A stretch of DNA of 64,000 nucleotides, taken from an uncultured Christensenellaceae bacterium (GTDB lineage: Bacteria; Bacillota; Clostridia; Christensenellales; Borkfalkiaceae). Within the stretch, counting starts at the first letter, position 1; each line of letters opens with the position of its first letter. The stretch lies in the NCBI GenBank assembly GCA_910586945.1, contig CAJULO010000001.1:114997-178996 (forward strand), written 5' to 3'. A program made the translations under genes and the position numbers. The notes under the pieces were generated by a model. That model was given only the letters and a program-made list of their open reading frames with translations, was not told where the DNA came from and made no database searches. Positions 1 to 7,403 of the stretch are shown here, one piece after another.

Positions 1-400
1 GTTTAGCAAGCTCTTTTTGTAGTTTTTTATTTAATTTTTCTTGTTTGCGTCTTTCCTTTTTGCTTAGAGGTTCATCAAGTTCATTTTCTTTGTCTTGCAT
101 AGGTTCAGCAGAGATAGCATTTTGTTTAGCAAGCTCTTTTTGTAGTTTTTTATTTAATTTTTCTTGTTTGCGTCTTTCTTTTTTACTTAAAGGTTCCTCA
201 TTTTCAAATTCATTGATAATAATTGTAGTCTTATTTTTTTCTTCATTATCTTGTTTAGGTTCTTCAACAGTGATAACATTTTGTTTAGCAAGTTCTTTTT
301 GTGCTTTCTTATTCAATTTTTCTTGCTTACGTCTTTCCTTTTTGCTTAGAGGTTCATCACTTTCAAATTCATTGATAATGATTGTAGGGTCATTTTCTTC
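1..400 (-). repeat. three in-frame coding repeats in the membrane-protein tail
   Basis: The stretch encoding EPLSKKERRKQEKLNKK occurs three times, with matching points at about 48, 171 and 330. Spacings are 123 and 159 bases, both multiples of three, so the reading frame is kept. The two leftmost copies are nearly identical at the DNA level over about 60 bases, which points to a recent duplication. The array may continue beyond the left edge. Confidence 0.8.
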
Positions 401-1462
401 TGTGTTTGTGGTATAAGATACTTGAACTTTTTCTGTATCATTTGCTTTATCAAAATATATATCGTCGTAGTCATTATTAGAGTTTTCATATTTATTAACG
501 ATAATTTTTTTGTGTTTTTTTACTATCTTTTTTGATATTGATGCATTGATACAAACCAATATAAGTTGTGCAATGCTTGCAAGTAATACATACATAGTTG
601 CATTTTTAAAGAATTCAAATGACTTCGTTAAAAATACTAAAATTGAAGCAGTAATTGCTATAATAGTAAATAAAATTGAAATGATTACTATAAATGGTCC
701 GAAACGATGGCTACCTAAATAGAATACAATTAAAATAAAGTTTACTAATACTGCAATAGCGAGAGTAATAAATGTAACTTGTTCAAATGTATTAATGTTA
801 GCAAGCGTACCACGTTTAGCGAAAAATTGAATAAATGTAAAGTTTGTAGTATCTTTTGTAATTACTGGGAATAGGAATATTGCCAATGATACACAAGCAA
901 CTGCAACTAAAAGAATTCTAAACAATGTTTTTGCATGTACTGCTGAGAATGAAGAGATAATTGCAATTACAAGAGCAACACATGCCATAAGTGGTAAAAA
1001 TGTTGGAGATGCAAAAGTAAATTTATTATTTGCATCTAAAAATAAAGCTTGCACATTTGCTATTTTATTTTGTTGCATAAGAGCAATGATATAAAATAGT
1101 ACAACTGCGATTGCTAGGCCAGCATGGAAAATATTTGTTTTATATATAGCACGTCTTCTATAACATAGAGAAATCAATGAACTTATCAATACAAAAATCA
1201 TAAATCCAATTAAAATGAAAGTAGCCCATTGTAAAATATTTAAATTTTTAAATAGGTTTACATCAAAGTTTTTGAAGATATATATAATTTGATTCAACAA
1301 ACTACCTTTTAAAACCTTGCCACCATCATATGGTAAAAAATCTGTCTTATTAGGGTTTGTTGGAATAAATAAGAAAGATAGATAGGCAAGTAGAGCAAAA
1401 ATAGTTAAAACGATAGCCCAAGTTTTCTTCCTCATTTTTTTTAATAAAGTAGTGTTTTTCAT
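1..1462 (-). CDS. multi-pass membrane protein with repeated Lys/Glu-rich tail (partial)
   Basis: The minus strand is open from an ATG at 1460-1462 to the left edge of the window (at least 487 codons), so the 3' end is missing. The upstream GAGG at about 1471 is a plausible ribosome binding site. About eight hydrophobic segments lie in the first 300 codons, the first just after a basic N-terminus (MKNTTLLKKMRKKTW), which suggests an integral membrane protein. After them comes a long hydrophilic cytoplasmic-type tail with three copies of a unit built around EPLSKKERRKQEKLNKK. I do not recognise the family. No known enzyme motif is visible. It is divergent from the S41 peptidase gene. Confidence 0.75.
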   Translation of the reverse strand, partial: MKNTTLLKKMRKKTWAIVLTIFALLAYLSFLFIPTNPNKTDFLPYDGGKVLKGSLLNQIIYIFKNFDVNLFKNLNILQWATFILIGFMIFVLISSLISLCYRRRAIYKTNIFHAGLAIAVVLFYIIALMQQNKIANVQALFLDANNKFTFASPTFLPLMACVALVIAIISSFSAVHAKTLFRILLVAVACVSLAIFLFPVITKDTTNFTFIQFFAKRGTLANINTFEQVTFITLAIAVLVNFILIVFYLGSHRFGPFIVIISILFTIIAITASILVFLTKSFEFFKNATMYVLLASIAQLILVCINASISKKIVKKHKKIIVNKYENSNNDYDDIYFDKANDTEKVQVSYTTNTEENDPTIIINEFESDEPLSKKERRKQEKLNKKAQKELAKQNVITVEEPKQDNEEKNKTTIIINEFENEEPLSKKERRKQEKLNKKLQKELAKQNAISAEPMQDKENELDEPLSKKERRKQEKLNKKLQKELAK

Positions 1463-1700
1463 AATTTTTTAACCTCAAATTTTAGTTTTTTTCTATTAAA
1501 AAAATAATTTTGTAGTGCTATTTTGATATTATATATTATATCATCCTAAATTGTCAAGCAATTTAAAAAAATATAGTATAAATTTTATTGCAAAAAATTT
1601 TCTTTAATATATAATTATGTAATAAAAAGTATTTGCAAAGGGAATAAAATTATTCTTATGTAATACTATAAAATATAGTTATCTTATTGGAGAGGTTATT
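1463..1700. other. divergent intergenic region
   Basis: AT-rich spacer between the outward-facing membrane-protein and S41 peptidase genes. It must hold both promoters. The only hint for the plus strand is a TTGCAA at 1633-1638 with a poor -10 match. No RNA gene is visible. Confidence 0.4.
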
Positions 1701-3056
1701 TTGAAAGAAAAAAAAGAACGGATTTTAATTATACTTTTATCTGTACTCTTGGTTTTGATTGTTGCAGCAAGCTCTATTTTAATGGTATTTTTATCTGCAA
1801 ATTCAAATAAACAAACTTTAAATTGGATAAAAAAGATGATTGAAAGACATTATTATCCACAATTACCGGAAAGTTTTGATAGTTTTATAGCAAAAAATGG
1901 TGCAGAATCTGGTGATTATACTAGACTCTATCAAGCAATTAACAACGATTTATTGGATAAATACTCTCGATTTTATACAAAAGAAGAGTATAAGGCACAA
2001 CAACAAGTCGATAGTGGGCAAGGCGTAGGTGTAGGACTTGCTTTTGAAGCTGGGACAAATAAACTAGCACGTATTCCTATAGGTTCGCCACTGTATTTTG
2101 CCAATAAAAATCCGGACAAGATTGAAGTGGGTATGTTACTCACAAAAATAGATGATACAACTATACGCAATTTTCAAGATGTACAAACTGCTATGCAAAA
2201 ATATACTGTAAATGATAGTATGCAGTTGACATTTTCTACACCGCAAGATAGCAATATAAGTGTGCAAGAAAGGACAGTACAGGTAGAGGCAAAAAGTTAT
2301 ATGGAAAGTTATTTATTATACACCTATGACCAAAAGGCATATGCATACTTATATCCAAATAGTTTTGTATCAAACTCTGGCTGGACGGATGTTACTGCAT
2401 ATACGCCTAAAACAGAGTTTTTAAATAAACAAGGTGTTGCTTATTTCAAATTTTCTAGTTTTATGGGCGAGGCAAATAAAGAGTTCTATTATGCTATGGA
2501 ACAATATAAAAAGGATAAGGCGACAACACTTTTATTAGATTTAAGAAACAATGGCGGTGGATATGTCGATTATATGGCAGATATAGCAAGATATTTTTTA
2601 AAAAATAGTACACAGCAAAATAATATTGTTATGACTGCTAAATTCAAAGATGATAAACAGGAACATACAATTGCAAAAGGCAATTATTATAATGCATATT
2701 TAGCCAATAGTACAATAAAAGTTATGGCAAATAAAAATTCTGCTTCTGCGAGTGAAGCTTTAATTGGAGTATTGTTATCCTATGGAGCAATCTCATATAA
2801 AGATATATTTATTACCGCAATCAATGGAGATGCACGAACATATGGGAAAGGTATTATGCAATCTACTTTTGTACATCCTATAGGCAGATATGCAATTAAA
2901 TTAACAACTGCACAAATCTATTGGCCAAATGGTACAACGATACACGGTGATGGTATCATTGCTGGAAGTGGAGCCATGGAAGCGACAATAAGTGGAAGCT
3001 ATTTGCCTTTTAGTTATGGAGACCCTGAATTGAAAGATGTTGTGCAACACATTTAA
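1701..3056 (+). CDS. C-terminal processing peptidase, S41 family
   Basis: A membrane-anchored serine protease of the CtpA/CtpB type, acting outside the cytoplasmic membrane. The 451 residues hold one N-terminal membrane anchor (about 8-32), a PDZ-like segment (about 105-165) and the S41 catalytic domain. Visible catalytic residues are Ser349 within NKNSASASEA and Lys383 with Gln387 in GKGIMQ; the Lys/Gln spacing of four matches CtpB. The start is TTG, placed by a GGAGAGG ribosome binding site at about 1689. CtpB has a role in sporulation signalling in Bacillus. A similar role here is inference, though sigK lies in the same window. It is convergent with the next gene, 9 bases apart, with no hairpin between. 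Confidence 0.9.
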   Translation: MKEKKERILIILLSVLLVLIVAASSILMVFLSANSNKQTLNWIKKMIERHYYPQLPESFDSFIAKNGAESGDYTRLYQAINNDLLDKYSRFYTKEEYKAQQQVDSGQGVGVGLAFEAGTNKLARIPIGSPLYFANKNPDKIEVGMLLTKIDDTTIRNFQDVQTAMQKYTVNDSMQLTFSTPQDSNISVQERTVQVEAKSYMESYLLYTYDQKAYAYLYPNSFVSNSGWTDVTAYTPKTEFLNKQGVAYFKFSSFMGEANKEFYYAMEQYKKDKATTLLLDLRNNGGGYVDYMADIARYFLKNSTQQNNIVMTAKFKDDKQEHTIAKGNYYNAYLANSTIKVMANKNSASASEALIGVLLSYGAISYKDIFITAINGDARTYGKGIMQSTFVHPIGRYAIKLTTAQIYWPNGTTIHGDGIIAGSGAMEATISGSYLPFSYGDPELKDVVQHI

Positions 3057-3065
3057 AAGGGATAT

Positions 3066-3533
3066 TCAAGCACTTAAATAGTTTGTGAGTATGTATATAA
3101 TATCGGCATTTGCAATTTGAATAATAGGTGCAAGTGGATTTTTTAAAGATGTTTCTGTGCAGTTTGTATTGGATACATCTTTTTTTGTTTGGCTACTTCC
3201 TGCACCCATTTTTAGCGTAGAAGCTAAATTGCTTAAATTTAAAACTGTGTTAAAGTCTAGACCTTTTGGCATTTTAATTTTAAATATTTTGCATATCTCA
3301 GCAAGTGTATTGATATTAAAATTACCTTTTTTTAAATTGTTAAGTACATTGTTCTTTTGTAGGCATTGTAACCTTTCAATCATATCTGCAATTTCTTTTG
3401 CCTTCCATTTCCCTAGCGACATATTTTCAAAAATAGCACTGCCAAAAACAGCTTTACACTGTTCGGTAAATTGTGGCGTTTTATCTTTTTGTCCAGAAAA
3501 AAGCAGTAAAAGTATTGGTAATAACTCTTCCAT
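3066..3533 (-). CDS. hypothetical protein, 155 aa
   Basis: Unrecognised protein, preferred over the overlapping plus-strand frame because an AGGAG ribosome binding site sits 6 bases before its ATG and codon use looks normal. The N-terminus is strongly hydrophobic (MEELLPILLLLFSG). The centre is rich in Asn, Lys and Leu and probably helical; the C-terminus is again apolar. No catalytic motif is visible. It is divergent from the 91-residue gene at 3618, which suggests shared control of the two. Function unknown. Confidence 0.7.
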   Translation of the reverse strand: MEELLPILLLLFSGQKDKTPQFTEQCKAVFGSAIFENMSLGKWKAKEIADMIERLQCLQKNNVLNNLKKGNFNINTLAEICKIFKIKMPKGLDFNTVLNLSNLASTLKMGAGSSQTKKDVSNTNCTETSLKNPLAPIIQIANADIIYILTNYLSA

Positions 3534-3617
3534 AAAAATCTCCTATATTCTGTATTATACAAAAAAGTTTATTGTTGCATATAGTGTTGATATCTACATA
3601 AAAAAGGAGAAAACTAT

Positions 3618-3893
3618 ATGCAAGATTTTAATTCTTTTGTAAATAATCAACCTAAGGATGAAGGACAAAAGCAAGAGATGCAGAAAATGGCAAAACAACT
3701 GGCCGATGCCTTTGAAGGTAAAGGGGAAACAGATGTATTAAAAGCAATTTATAAAGAGGCAGAACGAGGCAGAAAAGCGGGTACACTTTCTGATGCAGAT
3801 TTGGATAATTTTGTTAAGACGATAGAACCAATACTTAATAATAGTCAAAAGAAAAAATTACAGTATGTTGTCCGTAAACTCAAAAATATGTAA
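3618..3893 (+). CDS. small hypothetical helical protein, 91 aa
   Basis: A short, charged, probably all-helical cytoplasmic protein with no membrane segment. A strong AAGGAG ribosome binding site precedes the ATG and a Rho-independent terminator follows about 35 bases after the stop, so this is a well-defined monocistronic gene. Lys, Glu and Gln dominate. I do not recognise the family. The 84-base divergent spacer shared with the minus-strand gene ending at 3066 suggests the two are co-regulated. Confidence 0.75.
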   Translation: MQDFNSFVNNQPKDEGQKQEMQKMAKQLADAFEGKGETDVLKAIYKEAERGRKAGTLSDADLDNFVKTIEPILNNSQKKKLQYVVRKLKNM

Positions 3894-3929
3894 TCAATTT
3901 TATATTTAATATACATAGAATACTATATG

Positions 3930-3958
3930 CAGGTTGCCTTTATCAGCAACCTGTTTTT
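3930..3958 (+). terminator. Rho-independent terminator
   Basis: Eight-base stem CAGGTTGC / GCAACCTG (3930-3937 with 3946-3953), eight-base loop, then TTTTT. It ends the transcript of the 91-residue protein gene. Confidence 0.9.
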
Positions 3959-4008
3959 ATATCTATCTGTTTTATATGTGCATATTTTCTACTTTACATA
4001 TAAATAGT

Positions 4009-5178
4009 TTAAAGTTTTTTTGCCGAATTTAGAATGCGTTGTAGAGCAACAATAAAGTAGTCAATCTCTTCTAGAGAATTACTTGCAGAAAAACTAAGTC
4101 GTATCAGTCCATGTACTTCAGTATGTAGCGCTGTGTGCATCAACGGAGCACAGTGTAAACCGGCACGCGTACAAATAGCATATTCTTCTGAAAGTTCTGT
4201 ACAGATATCTTCTGCAAGCATTGTAGTGTCTGCAAAAGCAACAATTCCAAATGGATTGGGTGCGGAATAGAGCTTTATACTTGCTATAGTTTTTAATTTT
4301 TGAATACAAATTTTTGTTAGTTCTTCAATTTTAATTCTATCTTTATGTAAATTTTCTTTTAAATATAGGATTCCTTCTACCATAGAGATAATGGCAGGAT
4401 AATTTAGTGTACCCGCTTCTAACATATCTGGATAAAAGTCCGGCATAGTGAGTTGTAAACTATTAGAACCAGTTCCTCCAAAATGTATAGGTGCTATCTC
4501 TGTTTTTGCATTAAATAGTAACAATCCACTACCAGCAATGCCATGTAGTCCCTTATGTCCAGCAATAGCAAGACAGTCTATCCCCATTGCTTGCATATTG
4601 ATATCTATATGTCCCGCCGCCTGTGCACCATCACACACAACGGTAATTGTAGAAGGAAGTTTATCTTTTAAAGCATAAGGGTCAATGTGCATTCCAGTTA
4701 CATTGGAAGCAAGTGTAAATACAACTGCAATAGTATTTTCTTGTACATTATCTAGAATATCTTGTGGTAAAATCCTCTCATTTTTTAAGGGAAGAATAGT
4801 TAGGTCAATTTTATGCATTTGTTTTAAGGCATATAAAGGACGAAGTACACTATTATGTTCGGCAACTGTAGTTATGATATGTGGTGTCTTTAATTGTGTT
4901 GTGTTAGTATGTCTGTAGTAATTTGCTACAATTCCGAAAATGGCAATATTGAGTGCTTCAGTACAATTTTTTGTAAAAATTGTACGTTCATAGCTATCAT
5001 TTCCAAAAAAGTTTGCAATCAGTTTGCGGGCGTTATAAATATTTTCTTCAAGCTGTATGGAAAGTTTGTGCCCACTTCTACCGGGATTTGCACAAATTCC
5101 ATTTAAAGTGCTTTGTACTGTCTTTAATACTGTATAGGGCTTTTTGCCATCAGTGGCAGCATTGTCAAAATAAATCAT
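4009..5178 (-). CDS. cysteine desulfurase family aminotransferase (class V, SufS-like)
   Basis: A PLP enzyme of 389 residues that should take sulfur (or selenium) from cysteine or selenocysteine. The NPGRSGHKLS element near residue 31 is typical of the clostridial/enterococcal desulfurase subfamily often found beside DUF3343 proteins. Lys209 in AGHKGLHG is the PLP Schiff-base lysine. Cys343 in RAGLHCAPLMH is the SufS-type persulfide cysteine. AAGGAG precedes the ATG. It is divergent from a DUF3343 gene only 73 bases away, which supports a shared sulfur/selenium-transfer role. No suf or isc scaffold gene is adjacent. The exact physiological substrate cannot be told from sequence. Confidence 0.9.
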   Translation of the reverse strand: MIYFDNAATDGKKPYTVLKTVQSTLNGICANPGRSGHKLSIQLEENIYNARKLIANFFGNDSYERTIFTKNCTEALNIAIFGIVANYYRHTNTTQLKTPHIITTVAEHNSVLRPLYALKQMHKIDLTILPLKNERILPQDILDNVQENTIAVVFTLASNVTGMHIDPYALKDKLPSTITVVCDGAQAAGHIDINMQAMGIDCLAIAGHKGLHGIAGSGLLLFNAKTEIAPIHFGGTGSNSLQLTMPDFYPDMLEAGTLNYPAIISMVEGILYLKENLHKDRIKIEELTKICIQKLKTIASIKLYSAPNPFGIVAFADTTMLAEDICTELSEEYAICTRAGLHCAPLMHTALHTEVHGLIRLSFSASNSLEEIDYFIVALQRILNSAKKL

Positions 5179-5251
5179 AGTAAAAACTCCTTAACAAATA
5201 TCATATAATACTATATGCCGTAAATGGCAAAAATTGCAAAGGAGAAAGGGT

Positions 5252-5503
5252 ATGGATTCAGATATTCTTGTTGTATTTCGTTCACGAGTGCAGACAATGG
5301 ACTTTATTTATAGATGTCAAACCTTAGGTATTTCTGCTACATCTATGTCCACCCCAAGACAAATCAATATAGGTTGCGGACTATCCGCTCGTATACATGA
5401 AGGTTATTATACTAAAGTCAAAATGCTGCTACAATATAATAGATATTCAGCATTTGTTGGCATTTATAAAATGACATATAATATACCAAAACGAATTTAT
5501 TAA
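5252..5503 (+). CDS. DUF3343 protein, putative Se/S carrier-like
   Basis: A small 83-residue protein recognised from the DUF3343 signature around residues 28-45: STPRQI, two residues, then CGLSARI, with one conserved cysteine after the Pro-Arg pair. Family members are thought to carry sulfur or selenium as a persulfide or selenopersulfide; this rests mostly on gene context. The true start is the ATG at 5252, just after AAAGGAG. An in-frame TTG at 5234 would put the ribosome binding site inside the gene. It is divergent from the cysteine desulfurase. Confidence 0.85.
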   Translation: MDSDILVVFRSRVQTMDFIYRCQTLGISATSMSTPRQINIGCGLSARIHEGYYTKVKMLLQYNRYSAFVGIYKMTYNIPKRIY

Positions 5504-5509
5504 ATAAAA

Positions 5510-5540
5510 AAGAGAGAAAGTAAGTAAAACTTTCTCTCTT
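5510..5540 (+). terminator. hairpin terminator after DUF3343 gene
   Basis: Perfect 11-base stem AAGAGAGAAAG / CTTTCTCTCTT (5510-5520 with 5530-5540) beginning 6 bases after the stop codon. The T-tract lies within the right arm and is short after it, so efficiency is uncertain. Confidence 0.7.
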
Positions 5541-5603
5541 ATGTATAATTTGGATAATTTTAGAGCATAACCAAGCTATAAAGCTTTAAAGGAGATACAG
5601 AAT

Positions 5604-6053
5604 ATGAAAATTTTTTCTAATATTTTTACATCACTGTTCGTTTTGATTATGATAACAATTGCAGGAGTTATGGCTAGTAGTTATTTTCAAAAAAATATTG
5701 CCAACAACAATGGTAACGATAGTACTATAGAGACAATAGAGCCTATTGAAAAACCAGAGGTAAAGCCAAATAATCCAAGTGGAGAAGGGACAAATAAACC
5801 GAATAGCCCCATAGGAGGGGTAACACCTGAAGTGAAACCGGAGGAAAAACCTGATACTTCAGAGGATAGTAGCAATGTAAGCAAACCAGAAGAAAATCCA
5901 ACAACGCCAGATAATAATCCAAGTAACAAACCAAGCATTCCAGAGGATGGAAATAATAGCAATAATACGACTACGAATGCTCCAAATAAAGATGAAAATA
6001 ATGGGAATACAATACCATCTCAACCAGATACCGACAATGCAAATCATGGATAA
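5604..6053 (+). CDS. secreted or anchored Pro/Asn-rich low-complexity protein
   Basis: 149 residues. A single hydrophobic segment (about 6-30) acts as signal peptide or membrane anchor. The rest is an unstructured tail of Pro, Asn, Glu, Ser, Thr and Gly with imperfect EKPEVKPNNPSG-like and NPSNKPS-like repeats. No sorting motif or globular domain is visible. AAAGGAG precedes the ATG and a strong terminator follows, so it is a real single-gene unit. It could be a cell-wall spacer or surface protein; function is unknown. It is not in a biosynthetic context. Confidence 0.75.
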   Translation: MKIFSNIFTSLFVLIMITIAGVMASSYFQKNIANNNGNDSTIETIEPIEKPEVKPNNPSGEGTNKPNSPIGGVTPEVKPEEKPDTSEDSSNVSKPEENPTTPDNNPSNKPSIPEDGNNSNNTTTNAPNKDENNGNTIPSQPDTDNANHG

Positions 6054-6110
6054 TGAATTAAAAATAAAAAAATATCTGTTAGAATACAACCTAACTGTTC
6101 CAATACACAT

Positions 6111-6147
6111 AAAAAAGAGTATTCTTTTAAAGAATACTCTTTTTTTC
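6111..6147. terminator. bidirectional terminator
   Basis: Near-perfect palindrome with A-run, AGAGTATTCTT stem, small loop and T-run. It serves the Pro/Asn-rich gene (plus) and rubrerythrin (minus), which converge here. Confidence 0.9.
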
Positions 6148-6203
6148 TATATCTGTACATTATAGGCGGATATAATACTACAAATATAAAGAATGCAATA
6201 ATC

Positions 6204-6749
6204 TTAGTAGTTTGTGTTTTTGATTTCAAAGTATGATTGTGGATGTGAACATACAGGGCAAGCAGCTGGTGCATTTTTACCAAAAACAATATGTCCGCAA
6301 TTTTCACATTTCCACATCATATCCCCTTGACGAGAAAAGACAAAACCACCTTTAACATTTTCTAAAAGTTTTAAGTAACGTGCTTCATGTTCTTTTTCAA
6401 TTTTAGCTACTTCTTCAAATAAGAAAGCGATTCTATCAAAACCTTCTTCTTTTGCAGTTTTTGCAAATGATGCATACATATCTGTCCATTCGTAGTTTTC
6501 ACCACCAGCAGCATCTTTTAAGTTTGTAGCAGTAGTAGGGATTTCACCGCCATTTAAAAACTTAAACCATAATTTTGCATGTTCTTGTTCATTATAAGCT
6601 GTTTCTTCAAAAATATCTGCAATTTGGTTATAGCCATCTTTTCTAGCTTGTGCAGCATAGTATGTATATTTATTGCGTGCTTGTGATTCACCTGCAAATG
6701 CAGCTTTTAAGTTTGCTTCTGTTTTTGTTCCTTTTAATTCTTTTGCCAT
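6204..6749 (-). CDS. rbr: rubrerythrin
   Basis: Non-haem di-iron peroxidase (181 residues) that reduces hydrogen peroxide in the cytoplasm of anaerobes. The N-terminal four-helix domain carries the di-iron ligands: an early Glu in GESQARNKY, then EETAYNEQEHA and EEVAKIEKEHE. The C-terminal rubredoxin-like domain has the two Cys pairs CENC and CPVC. It follows perR by 14 bases and so lies in one operon under the PerR-controlled promoter. Length and domain order are normal for the family. Confidence 0.97.
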   Translation of the reverse strand: MAKELKGTKTEANLKAAFAGESQARNKYTYYAAQARKDGYNQIADIFEETAYNEQEHAKLWFKFLNGGEIPTTATNLKDAAGGENYEWTDMYASFAKTAKEEGFDRIAFLFEEVAKIEKEHEARYLKLLENVKGGFVFSRQGDMMWKCENCGHIVFGKNAPAACPVCSHPQSYFEIKNTNY

Positions 6750-6763
6750 AATTTCTTCTCCTT

Positions 6764-7153
6764 TTAATGCTTAAATTTATTTAGACAATCAGAACAAGTT
6801 CCAATTAGTTCTAGCGTATGTTGTTCTATGCTAAAGTTTCCACACGGTGTTGGCAATTCTTTTGGTGGTTGATATAGTGGCAGATGTGCATCAAATATCC
6901 TACCACAACTTGTGCATCGCATATGATAGTGCTGCGGTTGTACATAATCAAATCTATCAGAACCGCTAGTCGTGGCAACTTTTAAAATGTGTTGCTCCTC
7001 AACTAATACATTTAAATTACGGTATACCGTCCCTTTACTCAGATTGGGATAGCTCTTTTTGAGATAACAATATACTTCATCAGCATTGGGATGATTCAGT
7101 TTTAATACAGCATCTAAAATAGTTTGCCGTTGTATCGTGTTTCTTCTTTGCAT
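6764..7153 (-). CDS. perR: Fur-family peroxide-sensing repressor, PerR-like
   Basis: 129-residue Fur-family regulator with winged-helix N-terminus (residues about 5-75; recognition region NLSKGTVYRNLNVL) and a C-terminal dimerisation domain. It has the zinc-structural Cys pairs CTSC and CSDC and the metal-site cluster QHYHMRC. Membership of the Fur family is certain. The PerR assignment rests on its operon with rubrerythrin and on a Per-box-like palindrome in its own promoter, which predicts negative autoregulation relieved by peroxide. Fur or Zur function is less likely given the context. Confidence 0.9.
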   Translation of the reverse strand: MQRRNTIQRQTILDAVLKLNHPNADEVYCYLKKSYPNLSKGTVYRNLNVLVEEQHILKVATTSGSDRFDYVQPQHYHMRCTSCGRIFDAHLPLYQPPKELPTPCGNFSIEQHTLELIGTCSDCLNKFKH

Positions 7154-7172
7154 TTTTTCTCCTTATTAGGAA

Positions 7173-7185
7173 TTATTACTAATAA
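7173..7185 (-). promoter_or_regulatory. Per-box-like operator
   Basis: Palindrome TTATTACTAATAA (6-1-6), close to the 7-1-7 PerR consensus. It lies just downstream of the perR -10 box, where bound repressor would block transcription. It sits inside a wider inverted repeat, CTTATTAG at 7162-7169 with CTAATAAG at 7179-7186. Confidence 0.75.
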
Positions 7186-7194
7186 GATAAAAAT

Positions 7195-7223
7195 AGTATA
7201 AATCAAAAAATATATTTTGTCAA
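7195..7223 (-). promoter_or_regulatory. sigma-A promoter of perR-rbr
   Basis: On the minus strand, -35 TTGACA (7218-7223), 17-base spacer, -10 TATACT (7195-7200). The expected start overlaps the Per-box. Confidence 0.9.
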
Positions 7224-7259
7224 TACTTATTTAAAAATTTTTTTATTTTTATCTTAGTA

Positions 7260-7356
7260 TATAATTTTTCTACAAAGTAGGGGGGGGTGGAAGAATGATT
7301 TTAAATATGATATAAAGATATAAATAGATAATTGTTTTTAAGTTATCTATTTTTAT
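7260..7356 (+). ncRNA. candidate small RNA or leader with G8 tract
   Basis: A TATAAT at 7260-7265 (no good -35), then a run of eight G at 7280-7287 ending GGGTGG, then a six-codon frame MILNMI starting at 7295. A 10-base hairpin TAAATAGATAA-type (7322-7331 with 7343-7352) followed by a T-run completes the unit. This would make an RNA of about 80-90 bases, divergent from perR. The only support is the order promoter-like box, G-tract, terminator. No known RNA family is recognised. Confidence 0.3.
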
Positions 7357-7394
7357 ATACAATTATAAAGTTAAGTATTGTAAAATTGTATATA
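7354..7394 (-). terminator. AT-rich hairpin after fba
   Basis: Perfect 11-base stem TATATACAATT / AATTGTATATA (7354-7364 with 7384-7394) just past the fba stop on the minus strand. The T-tract after it is poor, so it may only stabilise the 3' end. Confidence 0.45.
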
Positions 7395-7403
7395 TAATAG
7401 CAA

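Noticed and set aside
45..722. Plus-strand frames at 45-416 and 510-722
   Set aside because: Antisense to the continuous minus-strand membrane-protein frame; Ser/Phe-rich shadow of the charged repeats, no ribosome binding site.
3157..3642. 161-codon plus-strand frame opposite the 155-residue gene
   Set aside because: It lacks a ribosome binding site and reads as a Phe/Ser/Leu-rich shadow. The minus-strand frame has AGGAG and normal composition.
7272..7300. T-box-like GGGTGG element
   Set aside because: The downstream ACCGCG part and the specifier domain are absent, and no aminoacyl-tRNA synthetase or amino-acid gene follows.
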